From assembly GCA_947624675.1 (NCBI GenBank), contig CANQLI010000001.1, positions 1-64,000 of the forward strand: DNA of 64,000 nucleotides, read 5' to 3'. Shown one piece after another: positions 26,662 through 34,358 of the stretch; the stretch's first letter is position 1, and every line of letters begins with the position of its first letter. Position numbers and translations under genes: made by a program. Under the pieces are notes generated by a model that worked only from the letters and a program-made list of their open reading frames with translations, searched no databases and had not been told where the DNA came from. Source of the DNA: an uncultured Clostridia bacterium (GTDB lineage Bacteria; Bacillota; Clostridia; Oscillospirales; Ruminococcaceae).

Positions 26662-28100
26662 TCTTCCTCAGCCTTAGCCTTTTCGGCCTCCTGCTCCTTT
26701 TTAGCGTTGAACTTTTCCACTCTGTTTCTGAGCATTCTGTCTCCATAGCCCTCCTTAACCGCTTCACTTGCGCGCTCGATTACAAGTGCGCCGTCTGGAA
26801 TGTCCTTTGTAATCGTAGAACCTGCCGCAGTATACGCACAGTTTCCGACTTTAACAGGAGGTATAAGATTTGTGTTACATCCTATAAACGCATTGTCTCC
26901 TATAATGGTCCTGAACTTTTTATCGCCGTTGTAATTTGCGGTAGTAACACCGCAGCCGAAGTTGACATTCTCACCAACGTCGCTGTCGCCGATATAGGTA
27001 AGATGAGCAACAGAGGTAGAATCTCCGATAACGGAGTTTTTGATCTCAACAAAATCTCCGATCTTTACGTTATTGGCGATTCTTGTGCCCGGTCTTAGAT
27101 TCACCCAAGGTCCTATTCTTACGCCGCTTCCTATCTGAGTTTGATTTGCCTGAACATTATTGAGTATACAGTCTCTTCCGACAACAGTGTCGTTTAAACA
27201 GGTATTAGGACCTACAACACATCCGTTACCGATCTTGGTTTTTCCGGTAAGTACGCACCCTGCGTTTATCACGCTGCCTGCTCCTATCTCAACATCGTTT
27301 CCTATGATAACTCCGTCTGTACAGGTAAACTCTATTCCGTTGTCAAGATGCTTATTTATGTTATTTTCTCTGGCTATTGTGTTTAGATTCAAAAGACCCT
27401 TTCTGTCATTTGCCCCAAGAGATACATTTTTATTTTCTGATATATATGCGTCTGCCGTCCTGCCCTTTTCGATAAGAAGCCCTATACAGTCGGTAAGATA
27501 GTATTCTCCCTGTGCGTTATCCGGTGTTATCTCGAACAAAACATCAAGGAGATCCCTCGTTTTGAACCAGTAACACCCGGAGTTTATCTCACATATCTTC
27601 TTCTGATTATCGGTACAGTCTTTTTCCTCAACTATCGCAGAAATTCCGTTTTCGTTTCTCACTATTCTTCCATAGCCTGTCGGGTCATCAACTACCGATG
27701 TAACGACCGTCACCGAGCAGTCCTTTTGCATATGGAGCTTTAAAGCGCCGTTTATCGTTTCTTTATCTATAAAAGGAGCGTCTCCGCATAGTATCAGGGT
27801 ATTTCCGTCGATATTCTGGCGCAGAAAGTCCGCCGCCTGCATTACGGCGTGTCCTGTCCCAAGCCTGTCACGCTGTAAAACAGTCGGGTATCTTCCGTTT
27901 AAATAATTTGTTATAAAATGTCCGGCGAAGCCCCTGACTATACAGATATTTGTCTCTCCAGCCTTTTCACAAGCCTTTATGACCCATTCAAGCATAGGCT
28001 GACCCAAAACCTCACAAAGCACCTTGGGCTTGTCTATTTTCATTCGTTTTCCCTGTCCACCCGCTAGGATAATTACCGAGTTTTTCATAAAACGCATCAT
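26658..28100 (-). CDS. glmU: bifunctional N-acetylglucosamine-1-phosphate uridyltransferase / glucosamine-1-phosphate acetyltransferase
   Basis: 480 residues. N-terminal uridyltransferase (LAGGQGKRMKIDKPKVL, GTGHAVMQA, LCGDAPF) and C-terminal left-handed beta-helix acetyltransferase (repeated hexapeptides; GVTTANYNGDKKF, AAGSTITKDIPDGALVI) end in a charged tail. Makes UDP-GlcNAc for peptidoglycan and surface polysaccharides. The start is uncertain: ATG at 28100, 28097 or 28088 (MKNSVIIL, the family-typical one); AAAGGA abuts the first ATG, so the second or third is more likely. Overlaps pth downstream. Confidence 0.95.
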   Translation of the reverse strand: MMRFMKNSVIILAGGQGKRMKIDKPKVLCEVLGQPMLEWVIKACEKAGETNICIVRGFAGHFITNYLNGRYPTVLQRDRLGTGHAVMQAADFLRQNIDGNTLILCGDAPFIDKETINGALKLHMQKDCSVTVVTSVVDDPTGYGRIVRNENGISAIVEEKDCTDNQKKICEINSGCYWFKTRDLLDVLFEITPDNAQGEYYLTDCIGLLIEKGRTADAYISENKNVSLGANDRKGLLNLNTIARENNINKHLDNGIEFTCTDGVIIGNDVEIGAGSVINAGCVLTGKTKIGNGCVVGPNTCLNDTVVGRDCILNNVQANQTQIGSGVRIGPWVNLRPGTRIANNVKIGDFVEIKNSVIGDSTSVAHLTYIGDSDVGENVNFGCGVTTANYNGDKKFRTIIGDNAFIGCNTNLIPPVKVGNCAYTAAGSTITKDIPDGALVIERASEAVKEGYGDRMLRNRVEKFNAKKEQEAEKAKAEEE

Positions 28101-28198
28101 TCCTTTTGATACAAAATAAAATACATCTTATATATTATACAATAAAAAAAACACCAATACAACACTATTTTAAAACTTTTTGTAATCTGTATAAAACA

Positions 28199-28225
28199 GC
28201 CGCAAACCAATAATGATTTGCGGGT
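28199..28225 (-). terminator. intrinsic terminator after solute-binding protein gene
   Basis: Minus strand stem CCGCAAATC / GGTTTGCGG (with a G-T pair) around a short loop, followed by CTGTTTTATA, about 10 nt after the stop. Confidence 0.6.
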
Positions 28226-28235
28226 TAAGGATATA

Positions 28236-29657
28236 TTACTTATCGCTTGCTATAAACTTCTTGATATTTTCGTTAAGTGTTTTAAGCTCAGCGTCAACAG
28301 TAGGAGAATGCTTCTCCTTTATCTGTGTCCAAGTCCAGCTGACGCCCTGCTCATCAGGAGCCGAGGTGCTCTTATAAAGCCAGTTTGCAAGAGAAACTCC
28401 GGTCATAAATCCGCTGAAGTCGTTGCTCATAAGACTGGATACACCGTATGCCGGGTCAAATATCATAAGGCACTTGTTCGGATCGGCAGCGTCCGCCATT
28501 ATCTGATAAGCCTCTTCGCTCCAGTTCGGATTATCCTCGAGCCACTTATCCTTTGTGTTTTGCTGATAACCCGGATCGGTAACGGCGATTCTGTAACACT
28601 CATAAAAAGTCTTTACAGCTTCTTTCTTTGTAGAGCCCTTTACCCACATATACTGAGTTGTCGTAGCGCTTGAGATAGGAAGATCCCCCTCATAAGTCGG
28701 ATCTTTCGGCATAGGAACTACTCCCCAGTTGTCGGTATTGGTCGGACCGCTTCCGCTTCCTGTCGCAGCCCAAGCTCCCATAGAATAAAACAGAATGTTC
28801 TTTTTAAATGCCTCACCGGCGCTTCCTATCCAGCTCGGTTCTACCCAACCCTGTTTCTGCCAGTTTGCAAGTCTGTCCTCAGCGGCAGCGAGCTTTGGAT
28901 TGTCAAGATTGTTTTTATATGTAATATAGTCATCAGTTTTAACAAGAGTTTCTCCCGTCTGCTGAACATACTGTGGAGCATAATACCCGTTTATACCGTA
29001 TCTTACCTCATCGCCCTCAGCGCCCTTTATATACTCTTCCATAAGCTCATCCATAGCGTCGTAATCCCACTGATCGTTATAGTAAAGCTCCATTGGGTCG
29101 TCAAAGCCGTTTTCTGTAATGACATTCTTATCGTAGAATATCATAGCAGCCGCCTCAAACTTAAGAGGAACACAGTAGTGCTTGCCGTTTAAAACCGACT
29201 GATCCGCAGTAGCCTTTACATCTATCCAGAGCGGCTCGTTGAAGTCAACTATTTCGTCCACCGACTGAAAGAAGCCCTGAACTACCTGATACGGAAAAGC
29301 TCCGCCCTTAAAAATGTCGGGAACATCCTTACCTGCCGTCAAAGCGGCTCCAAGCTTAGTGGCCTGATTCTGAGCCGTAACTCTCGTCCATTTGATCTTT
29401 CCGCCCTTGTCCTCAAAAAGTGTAAGTCCGACTGATTTCTCGGCGGAACCGACAGGATTAAGATCATCTATTCCCATATACAAAAGCGTACTTTCCGCTC
29501 CCTCGGGAATAGGATCAATGTCGTTTGTAGTAACTACCTTTACAACATCCTCTTTTTTGCTTGACTCTTCTTTCTTACCGTCTCCGCCGCAGGCAGCTAT
29601 TGACAGTGTAAGTGCAAGGGTCAGACATAATGCCGATAAGCGTTTAATTCTGTTCAT
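28236..29657 (-). CDS. extracellular solute-binding lipoprotein (ABC type, family 1)
   Basis: 473 residues from the ATG at 29657, which has GGGGAGGA 6 nt upstream and gives a proper lipoprotein signal (MNRIKRLSALCLTLALTL then SIAAC; Cys about 22). A longer open frame upstream lacks a good start. The mature part follows extracellular carbohydrate-binding proteins: KDVPDIFKGG, GKHYCVPLKFEAAAMIFYDK, NWGVVPMPKDP, and a large acidic, Trp/Tyr-rich C-terminal half. It should deliver a sugar or oligosaccharide to an ABC importer, but no permease or ATPase gene is adjacent, so it either uses a distant transporter or acts as a sensor. Its own terminator follows. Confidence 0.87.
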   Translation of the reverse strand: MNRIKRLSALCLTLALTLSIAACGGDGKKEESSKKEDVVKVVTTNDIDPIPEGAESTLLYMGIDDLNPVGSAEKSVGLTLFEDKGGKIKWTRVTAQNQATKLGAALTAGKDVPDIFKGGAFPYQVVQGFFQSVDEIVDFNEPLWIDVKATADQSVLNGKHYCVPLKFEAAAMIFYDKNVITENGFDDPMELYYNDQWDYDAMDELMEEYIKGAEGDEVRYGINGYYAPQYVQQTGETLVKTDDYITYKNNLDNPKLAAAEDRLANWQKQGWVEPSWIGSAGEAFKKNILFYSMGAWAATGSGSGPTNTDNWGVVPMPKDPTYEGDLPISSATTTQYMWVKGSTKKEAVKTFYECYRIAVTDPGYQQNTKDKWLEDNPNWSEEAYQIMADAADPNKCLMIFDPAYGVSSLMSNDFSGFMTGVSLANWLYKSTSAPDEQGVSWTWTQIKEKHSPTVDAELKTLNENIKKFIASDK

Positions 29658-29837
29658 ATTTTTCCTCCCCGGTTTTGAATAATCACAAAACCTTTTTATT
29701 TCACATTTTATTATATAATATTTGAGTTTCTTTTGCAATATTTACAGCCGATTTTATAGATTTATTTTAGTGTGAATAACCAGTTATTTCGATGAGATAT
29801 TTAAAGCTGTAAGAGGTTTTTTATTAAGATAGAAAAA

Positions 29838-29868
29838 CATCCACAGAAAGTTCATCTTTCCGTGGATG
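29838..29868 (-). terminator. intrinsic terminator after SipW-like gene
   Basis: Minus strand stem CATCCACGGAAAG / CTTTCTGTGGATG (one G-T pair) with a 5-nt loop, followed by TTTTTC, 7 nt after the stop at 29875. Confidence 0.85.
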
Positions 29869-29874
29869 TAAAGA

Positions 29875-30837
29875 TTATTCCGTTTTACCTTTATCCTCTG
29901 AAACAGCTTTTTTTACTGCCTCAGCAACATCTTCGTCCCCAGCCTTATCGGTATTATTCTTTTCCGTGTCAAAAGCTTCGTCTCCGGATTCGCCCGATCT
30001 GTTAAACTTAGCCATAAGCTTCTGATTTTCCTCCTCACAAAGACGGAGAAGCTCTTCTATCGCAGTATTGCTGGCAGACTGTTTTATCTCCTCCTTGATT
30101 TCCACTATCTCTTCAACGGGAGTAAGCTCTGCGGCGTCCTTAGTGTCCTCAGCGTTGGCAGTCGCCTCTAAAAGCTCTTCCTTTTCCTTAATGAGACGCT
30201 CGACTACCTCTGTCTTTTCAGCCTCGATAGCCTCCACCTGACGCTCAAGCTCTCTGACCTTTTCCTTATGACCCATATATTTTTTTGCATTGTTTTTCTG
30301 CTTCCACCACGAGTGAAGAGCAAAGAAAACTATCATCAAAAGAAGCGGCGTCAAAACGATAAGAAGCATTCCGTGAACGGTACCCGACTGAACGATTACC
30401 CATCCCAAGAAGTGATCCATCTTTGTTGCGATTCCATCTATCTGATCTGAATTGACATAATACGACTTTTTAATCTTGTCAAATCCTACCTCATAAACCG
30501 CCGCATTGTTTTCGGTAATTATATCTCTTAGTCTCACAGCCACCGTACCTCTTGTAGATACATTGTTGACTACGATCACCTTGCCGATGTCATCACGTGT
30601 GGGAACTACTTTGTTTACAAACAGCAATGTGTCCTGTTTTATGTCGGTATCCTTACCCACTTCCATCTCTGATGTTCTGACAACATAAAGGCTTATATTG
30701 CCGATAGAAGGCGTTACATTCTGATTTTTAAACACAACCTTTACCGCGATCACCCAAGCAGAAGTAAGTATCAGAATAATTAAGCATATGATTCCAAGCA
30801 CCTTAAAGGGCGAGGTTTTCTTTTCTCTAGAAGACAT
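29875..30837 (-). CDS. signal-peptidase-like (SipW-type) membrane protein lacking the catalytic serine
   Basis: 320 residues. Membrane segment at about 12-35, an extracellular beta-rich domain, a second membrane segment at about 153-178, then a cytoplasmic coiled coil (about 188-235) and a very acidic tail. The order matches SipW-type signal peptidases, and the stretch after the first segment aligns with their active-site region. However, where SipW has VLSGSMEP the sequence has VVRTSEMEV, so Glu57 replaces the catalytic Ser, and the THR(I/V) His motif reads AVRL. I infer an inactive paralogue, perhaps a chaperone or scaffold. AGGAGG before the ATG. Confidence 0.6.
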   Translation of the reverse strand: MSSREKKTSPFKVLGIICLIILILTSAWVIAVKVVFKNQNVTPSIGNISLYVVRTSEMEVGKDTDIKQDTLLFVNKVVPTRDDIGKVIVVNNVSTRGTVAVRLRDIITENNAAVYEVGFDKIKKSYYVNSDQIDGIATKMDHFLGWVIVQSGTVHGMLLIVLTPLLLMIVFFALHSWWKQKNNAKKYMGHKEKVRELERQVEAIEAEKTEVVERLIKEKEELLEATANAEDTKDAAELTPVEEIVEIKEEIKQSASNTAIEELLRLCEEENQKLMAKFNRSGESGDEAFDTEKNNTDKAGDEDVAEAVKKAVSEDKGKTE

Positions 30838-30928
30838 TTTTGTTTCCTCCCTAGGTTTTAAACAATAAACACTTTAACACAGTATACCATAAATAAATAC
30901 AAATTTCAAGGTCTGAATGTCAAAAAAA

Positions 30929-30958
30929 TACCGCATCGCAAACACCTGCGATGCGGTA
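30929..30958 (-). terminator. intrinsic terminator after Thr-rich lipoprotein gene
   Basis: Minus strand perfect 12-bp stem TACCGCATCGCA / TGCGATGCGGTA, followed by TTTTTTTG; it lies 5 nt after the stop at 30963. Confidence 0.9.
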
Positions 30959-30962
30959 ATCA

Positions 30963-31682
30963 TTAAGAAACAGAAATTGTAATAAGGCTGACCTTTTCAT
31001 CGGTAAGGTTAAAACGCACAGCGCTTTGACCGTTTGTAACATAAACATAATTTTCCGAGGAATTTCCTCCCGGATAATTTTTAACTACATCCTTCTTTGA
31101 CGAACCTATTTTTATTCCCGATTCGGTAGAGATCTGACTTCCTGTAACGGTTATCTGAATAACATATCCTGACCTTGCGGTTATCTTACAGCCGTCATAT
31201 GAATATATCGAAAAGTCCCCGTCATGTGATACGGTCGCAACAGGATTCCCGAGCTTTTGGATTTTATCTGTAATACTGGTTCCTAAAGCCACTCTGTTAC
31301 CGTTTATCGTTACGGAGTAAACGCCCTCTGTCATTGTAAATTCTGTCGTGCCTGAATCAGAAGTCACTTCGGTAGTGTACGGTGTCGTTGTAGTTTCCTG
31401 CGTCGTTGTAGATGTTGTTGACTGAGTTGTAACAGGAATTTGTGAAACGGTCTTTATAGGAGCCTGTGTTGGGATCGGTGTACTTTGTGTCGATTTTATT
31501 TTGGTAGTTGTCGTTGTTTTTAAAGCAGTGGTCGTAAATTCCGTTTCCTCCGTCGTACTAAGCGTCTCGCTTTGTGTAGTCTCATCAGAAATTTTCGGCT
31601 TTGAATCGTTGTCATCCGCACATCCCACAAAAACATATACCGCTAAAACCGCTATTACCAGAATCACCAACATTCTTTTCAT
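30963..31682 (-). CDS. lipoprotein with threonine-rich linker, function unknown
   Basis: 239 residues. Lipoprotein signal peptide (MKRMLVILVIAVLAVYVFVGC, shown only to the Cys at about 21). Residues about 30-115 are a Thr/Ser/Pro-rich linker with repeated TTT and TQ, typical of surface-exposed, possibly glycosylated stalks. The C-terminal 120 residues form a compact domain with two similar halves: VALGTSITDKIQKLG and IKIGSSKKDVVKNYPG, a pattern also seen in surface proteins of Firmicutes. I do not recognise a named domain. Located between the SipW-like and CHAP genes; AAAGGGAG precedes the ATG. Confidence 0.6.
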   Translation of the reverse strand: MKRMLVILVIAVLAVYVFVGCADDNDSKPKISDETTQSETLSTTEETEFTTTALKTTTTTKIKSTQSTPIPTQAPIKTVSQIPVTTQSTTSTTTQETTTTPYTTEVTSDSGTTEFTMTEGVYSVTINGNRVALGTSITDKIQKLGNPVATVSHDGDFSIYSYDGCKITARSGYVIQITVTGSQISTESGIKIGSSKKDVVKNYPGGNSSENYVYVTNGQSAVRFNLTDEKVSLITISVS

Positions 31683-31847
31683 TTTTATGGCTCCCTTTCA
31701 GCTGATAGTCTGATCAAATTAGATCGCAGAATCTTTAATTAGTAGTGTACCACACTTTAGCAGCTTTTTCAAGAAAATTCAGAAAATTTTTGCTAAACTA
31801 ATAAAAATATACGCGTATTTTGATAGAAACAGTACAATTTTAGTATA

Positions 31848-32792
31848 TTAAGTCGCTGCGGTATAACCAAGGTGTATCCAGCCTTTTGAGGTTTTTCCCC
31901 ACTCTGAGCTTAAAGATGTGATTGTAACAACATCTCCTTTTTTTAGCGTTGAAACGACTTTGGAAGCTGTTGACGGCTTTTCTCTGACATTAAGAACATC
32001 TGCCGTCACTTTCCTTTTCACTTTAACATATATCTCTCCGGAATACATCAAAGCGATATAGCCGCTCGGTATTTTTGCCCAGACTTCCTTATCGGAGACC
32101 TTTTTCACTTCAAGGGCAGTTACTACCGTTCCGGCTTTTAAACAGGCATACTGCTGATTAAGAGCATTGCTCATCCCATTCGGTGTAAGCTCGGTTCTCA
32201 GCTTTCTCGAAAATCCTGTTCCTGCTCCGTAACGAACATTTACATTCTGGCTCAAAGTATAGTTTACACCCTTTTTAAATTCAACCGTGCCGCTCGGGGT
32301 CTTTGATTCTGTCGGATTTTTTGTGTCGGGCTTGCTCTGTGACTTCTGAGGCTTGAGATAAACAAATCCTAGAAAAGCCTTATTAGCCTGAAGCACCTTC
32401 AAGCTGCCCTTTTTGAGTATTCCGTCATCCGCCGATACAGCGGCATCGTTGTTTGAATTAGCTTCGGTATAAAAGTAACTGTCGCCTTCTATGCCCTCAC
32501 AAAAATACACATGTCCCCAGATGTCGCCGGCATATCTTCCGTCGCCAAAGACTATAAAGCTGTCCGCTTCGGCGGTTTTTCCAGTTTTATAGCCTCTTTG
32601 TTTTGCAACATCGACCATCTGTTTTGCGCTGTCGAAGCCTCCTAAAAACTCAACTCCGAGCTTCTCCTTAGCCCTTCCTCTTACATAGGTCACACACTGT
32701 CCGCTGTAAGGTCCGGACGAAAAGCCTGCCCACGAATATGCCGAGCTGTTGAAATTTCCCATTCTTTTTCCTAAGCTGTCATTTAGACTCAT
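31848..32792 (-). CDS. CHAP-domain peptidoglycan hydrolase with two SH3-like domains
   Basis: 314 residues. CHAP domain at about 10-130: GQCVTYVRGR has the catalytic Cys33, WGHVYFCE the His94, and YTEANSNND the third site residue. CHAP enzymes are cysteine amidases or endopeptidases of peptidoglycan. A linker (about 150-170) leads to two SH3-like repeats (NVNVRYGAGTGFSRKLRTEL and ADVLNVREKPSTASKVVSTL). No signal peptide is visible, so secretion would need a holin or another route; endolysin origin is possible, but no phage genes lie nearby. GGAGG before the ATG. A conserved palindrome block lies about 150 nt upstream. Confidence 0.88.
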   Translation of the reverse strand: MSLNDSLGKRMGNFNSSAYSWAGFSSGPYSGQCVTYVRGRAKEKLGVEFLGGFDSAKQMVDVAKQRGYKTGKTAEADSFIVFGDGRYAGDIWGHVYFCEGIEGDSYFYTEANSNNDAAVSADDGILKKGSLKVLQANKAFLGFVYLKPQKSQSKPDTKNPTESKTPSGTVEFKKGVNYTLSQNVNVRYGAGTGFSRKLRTELTPNGMSNALNQQYACLKAGTVVTALEVKKVSDKEVWAKIPSGYIALMYSGEIYVKVKRKVTADVLNVREKPSTASKVVSTLKKGDVVTITSLSSEWGKTSKGWIHLGYTAAT

Positions 32793-32920
32793 TTTTATCC
32801 TCCTTTTGCTTGTCCTTGTGCAGCGCCTGAATTGTTAAGCGTCTGCTGATTCAATTTATGCTCCACACAAAATTTTGTTACATTTACCAAGCAATTTTAA
32901 AATTTATTTTGCCTCTCATA

Positions 32921-33010
32921 TACAGCGCATTTTTCGAAAAAAATGTACGCAAACGTACATTCTTCATAAAATATCTTATGTTTTGTAACAGAATATTTAC
33001 AATATTCATA
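32921..33010 (+). repeat. conserved palindrome block, copy B
   Basis: Contains the same 20-bp perfect inverted repeat AATGTACG-CAAA-CGTACATT at 32942-32961, preceded by CAGCGCA and followed by CTTCATAAAAT and then TTATGTTTTGTAACA, as in copy A. It lies upstream of the CHAP hydrolase gene, in the region shared with the 6S-like RNA gene. Confidence 0.85.
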
Positions 33011-33065
33011 TTTCATTAACATTTTGGGTATCCAAAGTCTTCTTATTTTTCGCTCAAAATCAAAA

Positions 33066-33115
33066 AAATAAAAGCACCTTTGCAAATCAGTTTTGATTTT
33101 GCAGCAGTGCTTTTA
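33066..33115 (-). terminator. terminator of the 6S-like RNA
   Basis: Minus strand: outer stem AAAAGCAC / GTGCTTTT enclosing GCAAAATC / GATTTGC, followed by ATTTTTTT. The plus-strand side also ends in TTTT, so it may work weakly in both directions. Confidence 0.8.
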
Positions 33116-33296
33116 TCGTATTTAAAATAAAATTCCACCTTGCCGTCGCATAGCGTATAAAACCCGCACTCAAGCAGGTGGGTAACCGCCTGACCGTTTC
33201 ACGATCCCCTCGTCCCACAAGGATTTCTCGGCTTTCGCGGAGCCTTTGGGGAGGGCCTTCAATCCGCAATCAGAGACTAAGTTCCCTTTTAAAATG
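33087..33296 (-). ncRNA. ssrS: structured non-coding RNA, probably 6S RNA
   Basis: A region with no plausible gene, a strong promoter and a terminator. The minus-strand transcript, about 200 nt, begins near 33296 and contains a GC-rich core: a GGCT / AGCC hairpin, GGGACGAGGGGATCGTG, and CAGGCGGTTACCCACCTG followed by GAGTGCGGGTTTTATACGC. The TTACCCACCT ... GCGGGTTTT arrangement and the length agree with 6S RNA of Clostridia, the RNA that binds SigA RNA polymerase. The family call is from memory of the pattern; that it is an independent RNA gene is more certain than its family. Confidence 0.6.
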
Positions 33297-33302
33297 TGTT
33301 GG

Positions 33303-33331
33303 ATTATAAAATACTATGCTTGATCGAACAA
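33303..33331 (-). promoter_or_regulatory. SigA promoter of the 6S-like RNA
   Basis: Minus strand TTGTTC (33331-33326), exactly 17 nt, then TATAAT (33308-33303). Confidence 0.8.
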
Positions 33332-33373
33332 GGCAGAAATTTTACTTAATTATTATCTGTTCTTAATATTATT

Positions 33374-33718
33374 TTATTCTTCGGCTTCTTCAGTGCTGTT
33401 TTCGTGCTCGTGTACGCAGTCATCATCACATTCGTCCTCGTACATATCCTCGAGCATCGACATAAATATCTCTCCGACCTTATCAAAGGTCTCGCTGTCA
33501 TCAACCGATACTAATATCTCTTCATCGCCTTCATAGGTGCTTTTCAGAATTACAAGCAGACCGTCATCTTCAAGCGAATCCTGTGCGTTATCATAATATG
33601 GGGTAAGCGCATAATAAACATCGCCCTCATATTCTGTTTCAGCAAGGACCTCAAAGGTTTCTTCTTTTCCTTCCTCGTCTACTAAGGTATAAAGATCGGG
33701 GGTGTATTCGTTAGACAT
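33374..33718 (-). CDS. DUF1292 domain protein
   Basis: 114 residues, very acidic (many Glu/Asp), no membrane segment. The N-terminal 90 residues match DUF1292 (YrzB-like): DLYTLVDEEGKEETFEVLAE, EYEGDVYYALTPY, and the ILVSVDD segment. The C-terminal tail has CDDDC and HEHEN, a possible metal-binding cluster. The function of the family is unknown. Clear GGAGG upstream. In other Firmicutes yrzB sits with yrzL and yrrK, which are not here. Confidence 0.85.
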   Translation of the reverse strand: MSNEYTPDLYTLVDEEGKEETFEVLAETEYEGDVYYALTPYYDNAQDSLEDDGLLVILKSTYEGDEEILVSVDDSETFDKVGEIFMSMLEDMYEDECDDDCVHEHENSTEEAEE

Positions 33719-33860
33719 ATCATATCCTCCTCTTAAAGAAAAAATGCTGTGAATTTAATCACGGCAACAAATATATTATACAATATTTTTTAATCTAAGT
33801 CAAGCACATTTTGTAAAAGTAATGTTAAATAAAAAATTTTAGAATTTTTAGAAAAAACTA

Positions 33861-33889
33861 TTGACATTATACAAATTATGTGGTATAGT
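33861..33889 (+). promoter_or_regulatory. SigA promoter of an unassigned transcription unit
   Basis: TTGACA (33861-33866), 17-nt spacer, TATAGT (33884-33889); transcription would start near 33896. Confidence 0.8.
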
Positions 33890-33914
33890 ATAGTCAAGGA
33901 AGAGGAAGAAAGGA

Positions 33915-33962
33915 ATGATGAGTATGAAAGCTTATCAAAAATCTATCCGAATCATCAAATAA
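33915..33962 (+). CDS. possible 15-residue ORF in the unassigned transcript
   Basis: Reads MMSMKAYQKSIRIIK, basic, with GAAAGGA directly before the first ATG and further ATGs at codons 2 and 4. It is the first frame in the transcript. Whether it is translated is unknown. Confidence 0.3.
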   Translation: MMSMKAYQKSIRIIK

Positions 33963-33978
33963 GAAGGGAGCGAGTCCA

Positions 33979-34044
33979 ATGGGTTTAGAAGATTCTTCTC
34001 AGGTTTATCTTTCCACTGTTACTCGTACATTTAAAAGGACTTAA
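33979..34044 (+). CDS. possible 21-residue ORF in the unassigned transcript
   Basis: Begins MGLEDSSQVYLSTVTRTF and ends in KRT; an AGGGAGCGAG site lies 6-12 nt upstream. Its ATG sits in a GTCCAATG context that recurs twice downstream at the 23-nt repeats. Translation unproven. Confidence 0.3.
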   Translation: MGLEDSSQVYLSTVTRTFKRT

Positions 34045-34199
34045 AACTCAGACGAAAGAGCTGATAAAGTTAAATCATTACGATAAAGGTTAAAGAGGAT
34101 CGTGGAAAGCAGTTATGGCAGAATGTCAGTAAATTCGGGGGTGGTTCCACCAGTACGCCTATAACTTTAATATCTGATAACTCGAAATTTTAAAAGGAA

Positions 34200-34276
34200 G
34201 TACAGTCCAATGAAGTAATTAGTTTTAATCAAAACAAAATTTTATGAAATTAGGTACGGTCCAATGAAATAATTAG
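34200..34276 (+). repeat. pair of 23-nt direct repeats
   Basis: GTACRGTCCAATGAARTAATTAG occurs at 34200-34222 and 34254-34276, differing at two positions, with centres 54 nt apart. Each contains the three-codon frame ATG-AAR-TAA. A shorter match (GAGTCCAATG) begins the 21-codon ORF at 33979. Confidence 0.8.
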
Positions 34277-34299
34277 CTTTTTACAACTTAATATATATT

Positions 34300-34331
34300 A
34301 AAGCAGACGGCACACACCGTCTGCTTTTTTG
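34300..34331 (+). terminator. intrinsic terminator of the unassigned transcript
   Basis: Stem AAAGCAGACGG / CCGTCTGCTTT (11 bp) with loop CACACA, followed by a T run. On the minus strand it could also stop mgtE transcription, which ends about 28 nt away. Confidence 0.85.
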
Positions 34332-34358
34332 TTATCTTATTCTGTTTATCAAAAGCAT

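Larger units (their letters stand above)
33896..34331 (+). ncRNA. unassigned transcript of about 435 nt with tiny ORFs
   Basis: A unit with its own promoter and terminator but no normal gene. It begins with a 15-codon ORF (33915-33962, AAAGGA before it) and a 21-codon ORF (33979-34044, GAAGGGAG before it), followed by a region without frames that holds GGGGGTGGTTCCACCAG (34137-34153) and two copies of a 23-nt repeat. It is neither tmRNA nor RNase P RNA by their core motifs. It could be a large regulatory RNA or a decayed attenuator leader. The tiny ORFs resemble no peptide family I know. Confidence 0.5.

Noticed and set aside
31848-32792. prophage remnant around the CHAP hydrolase
   Set aside because: No integrase, capsid, tail or holin genes nearby; neighbours are cellular.
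33087-33269. 60-codon minus-strand frame inside the 6S-like RNA gene
   Set aside because: It overlaps strong RNA structure and a terminator, lacks a ribosome site, and its product has no sensible pattern.
33896-34331. tmRNA, RNase P RNA or T-box identity for the unassigned transcript
   Set aside because: No tag peptide or tRNA-like ends, no GAGGAAAGTCC or ACAGAAA motifs. The GGTGGTTCCACC stretch resembles a T-box core but lacks the following terminator and a downstream synthetase gene.
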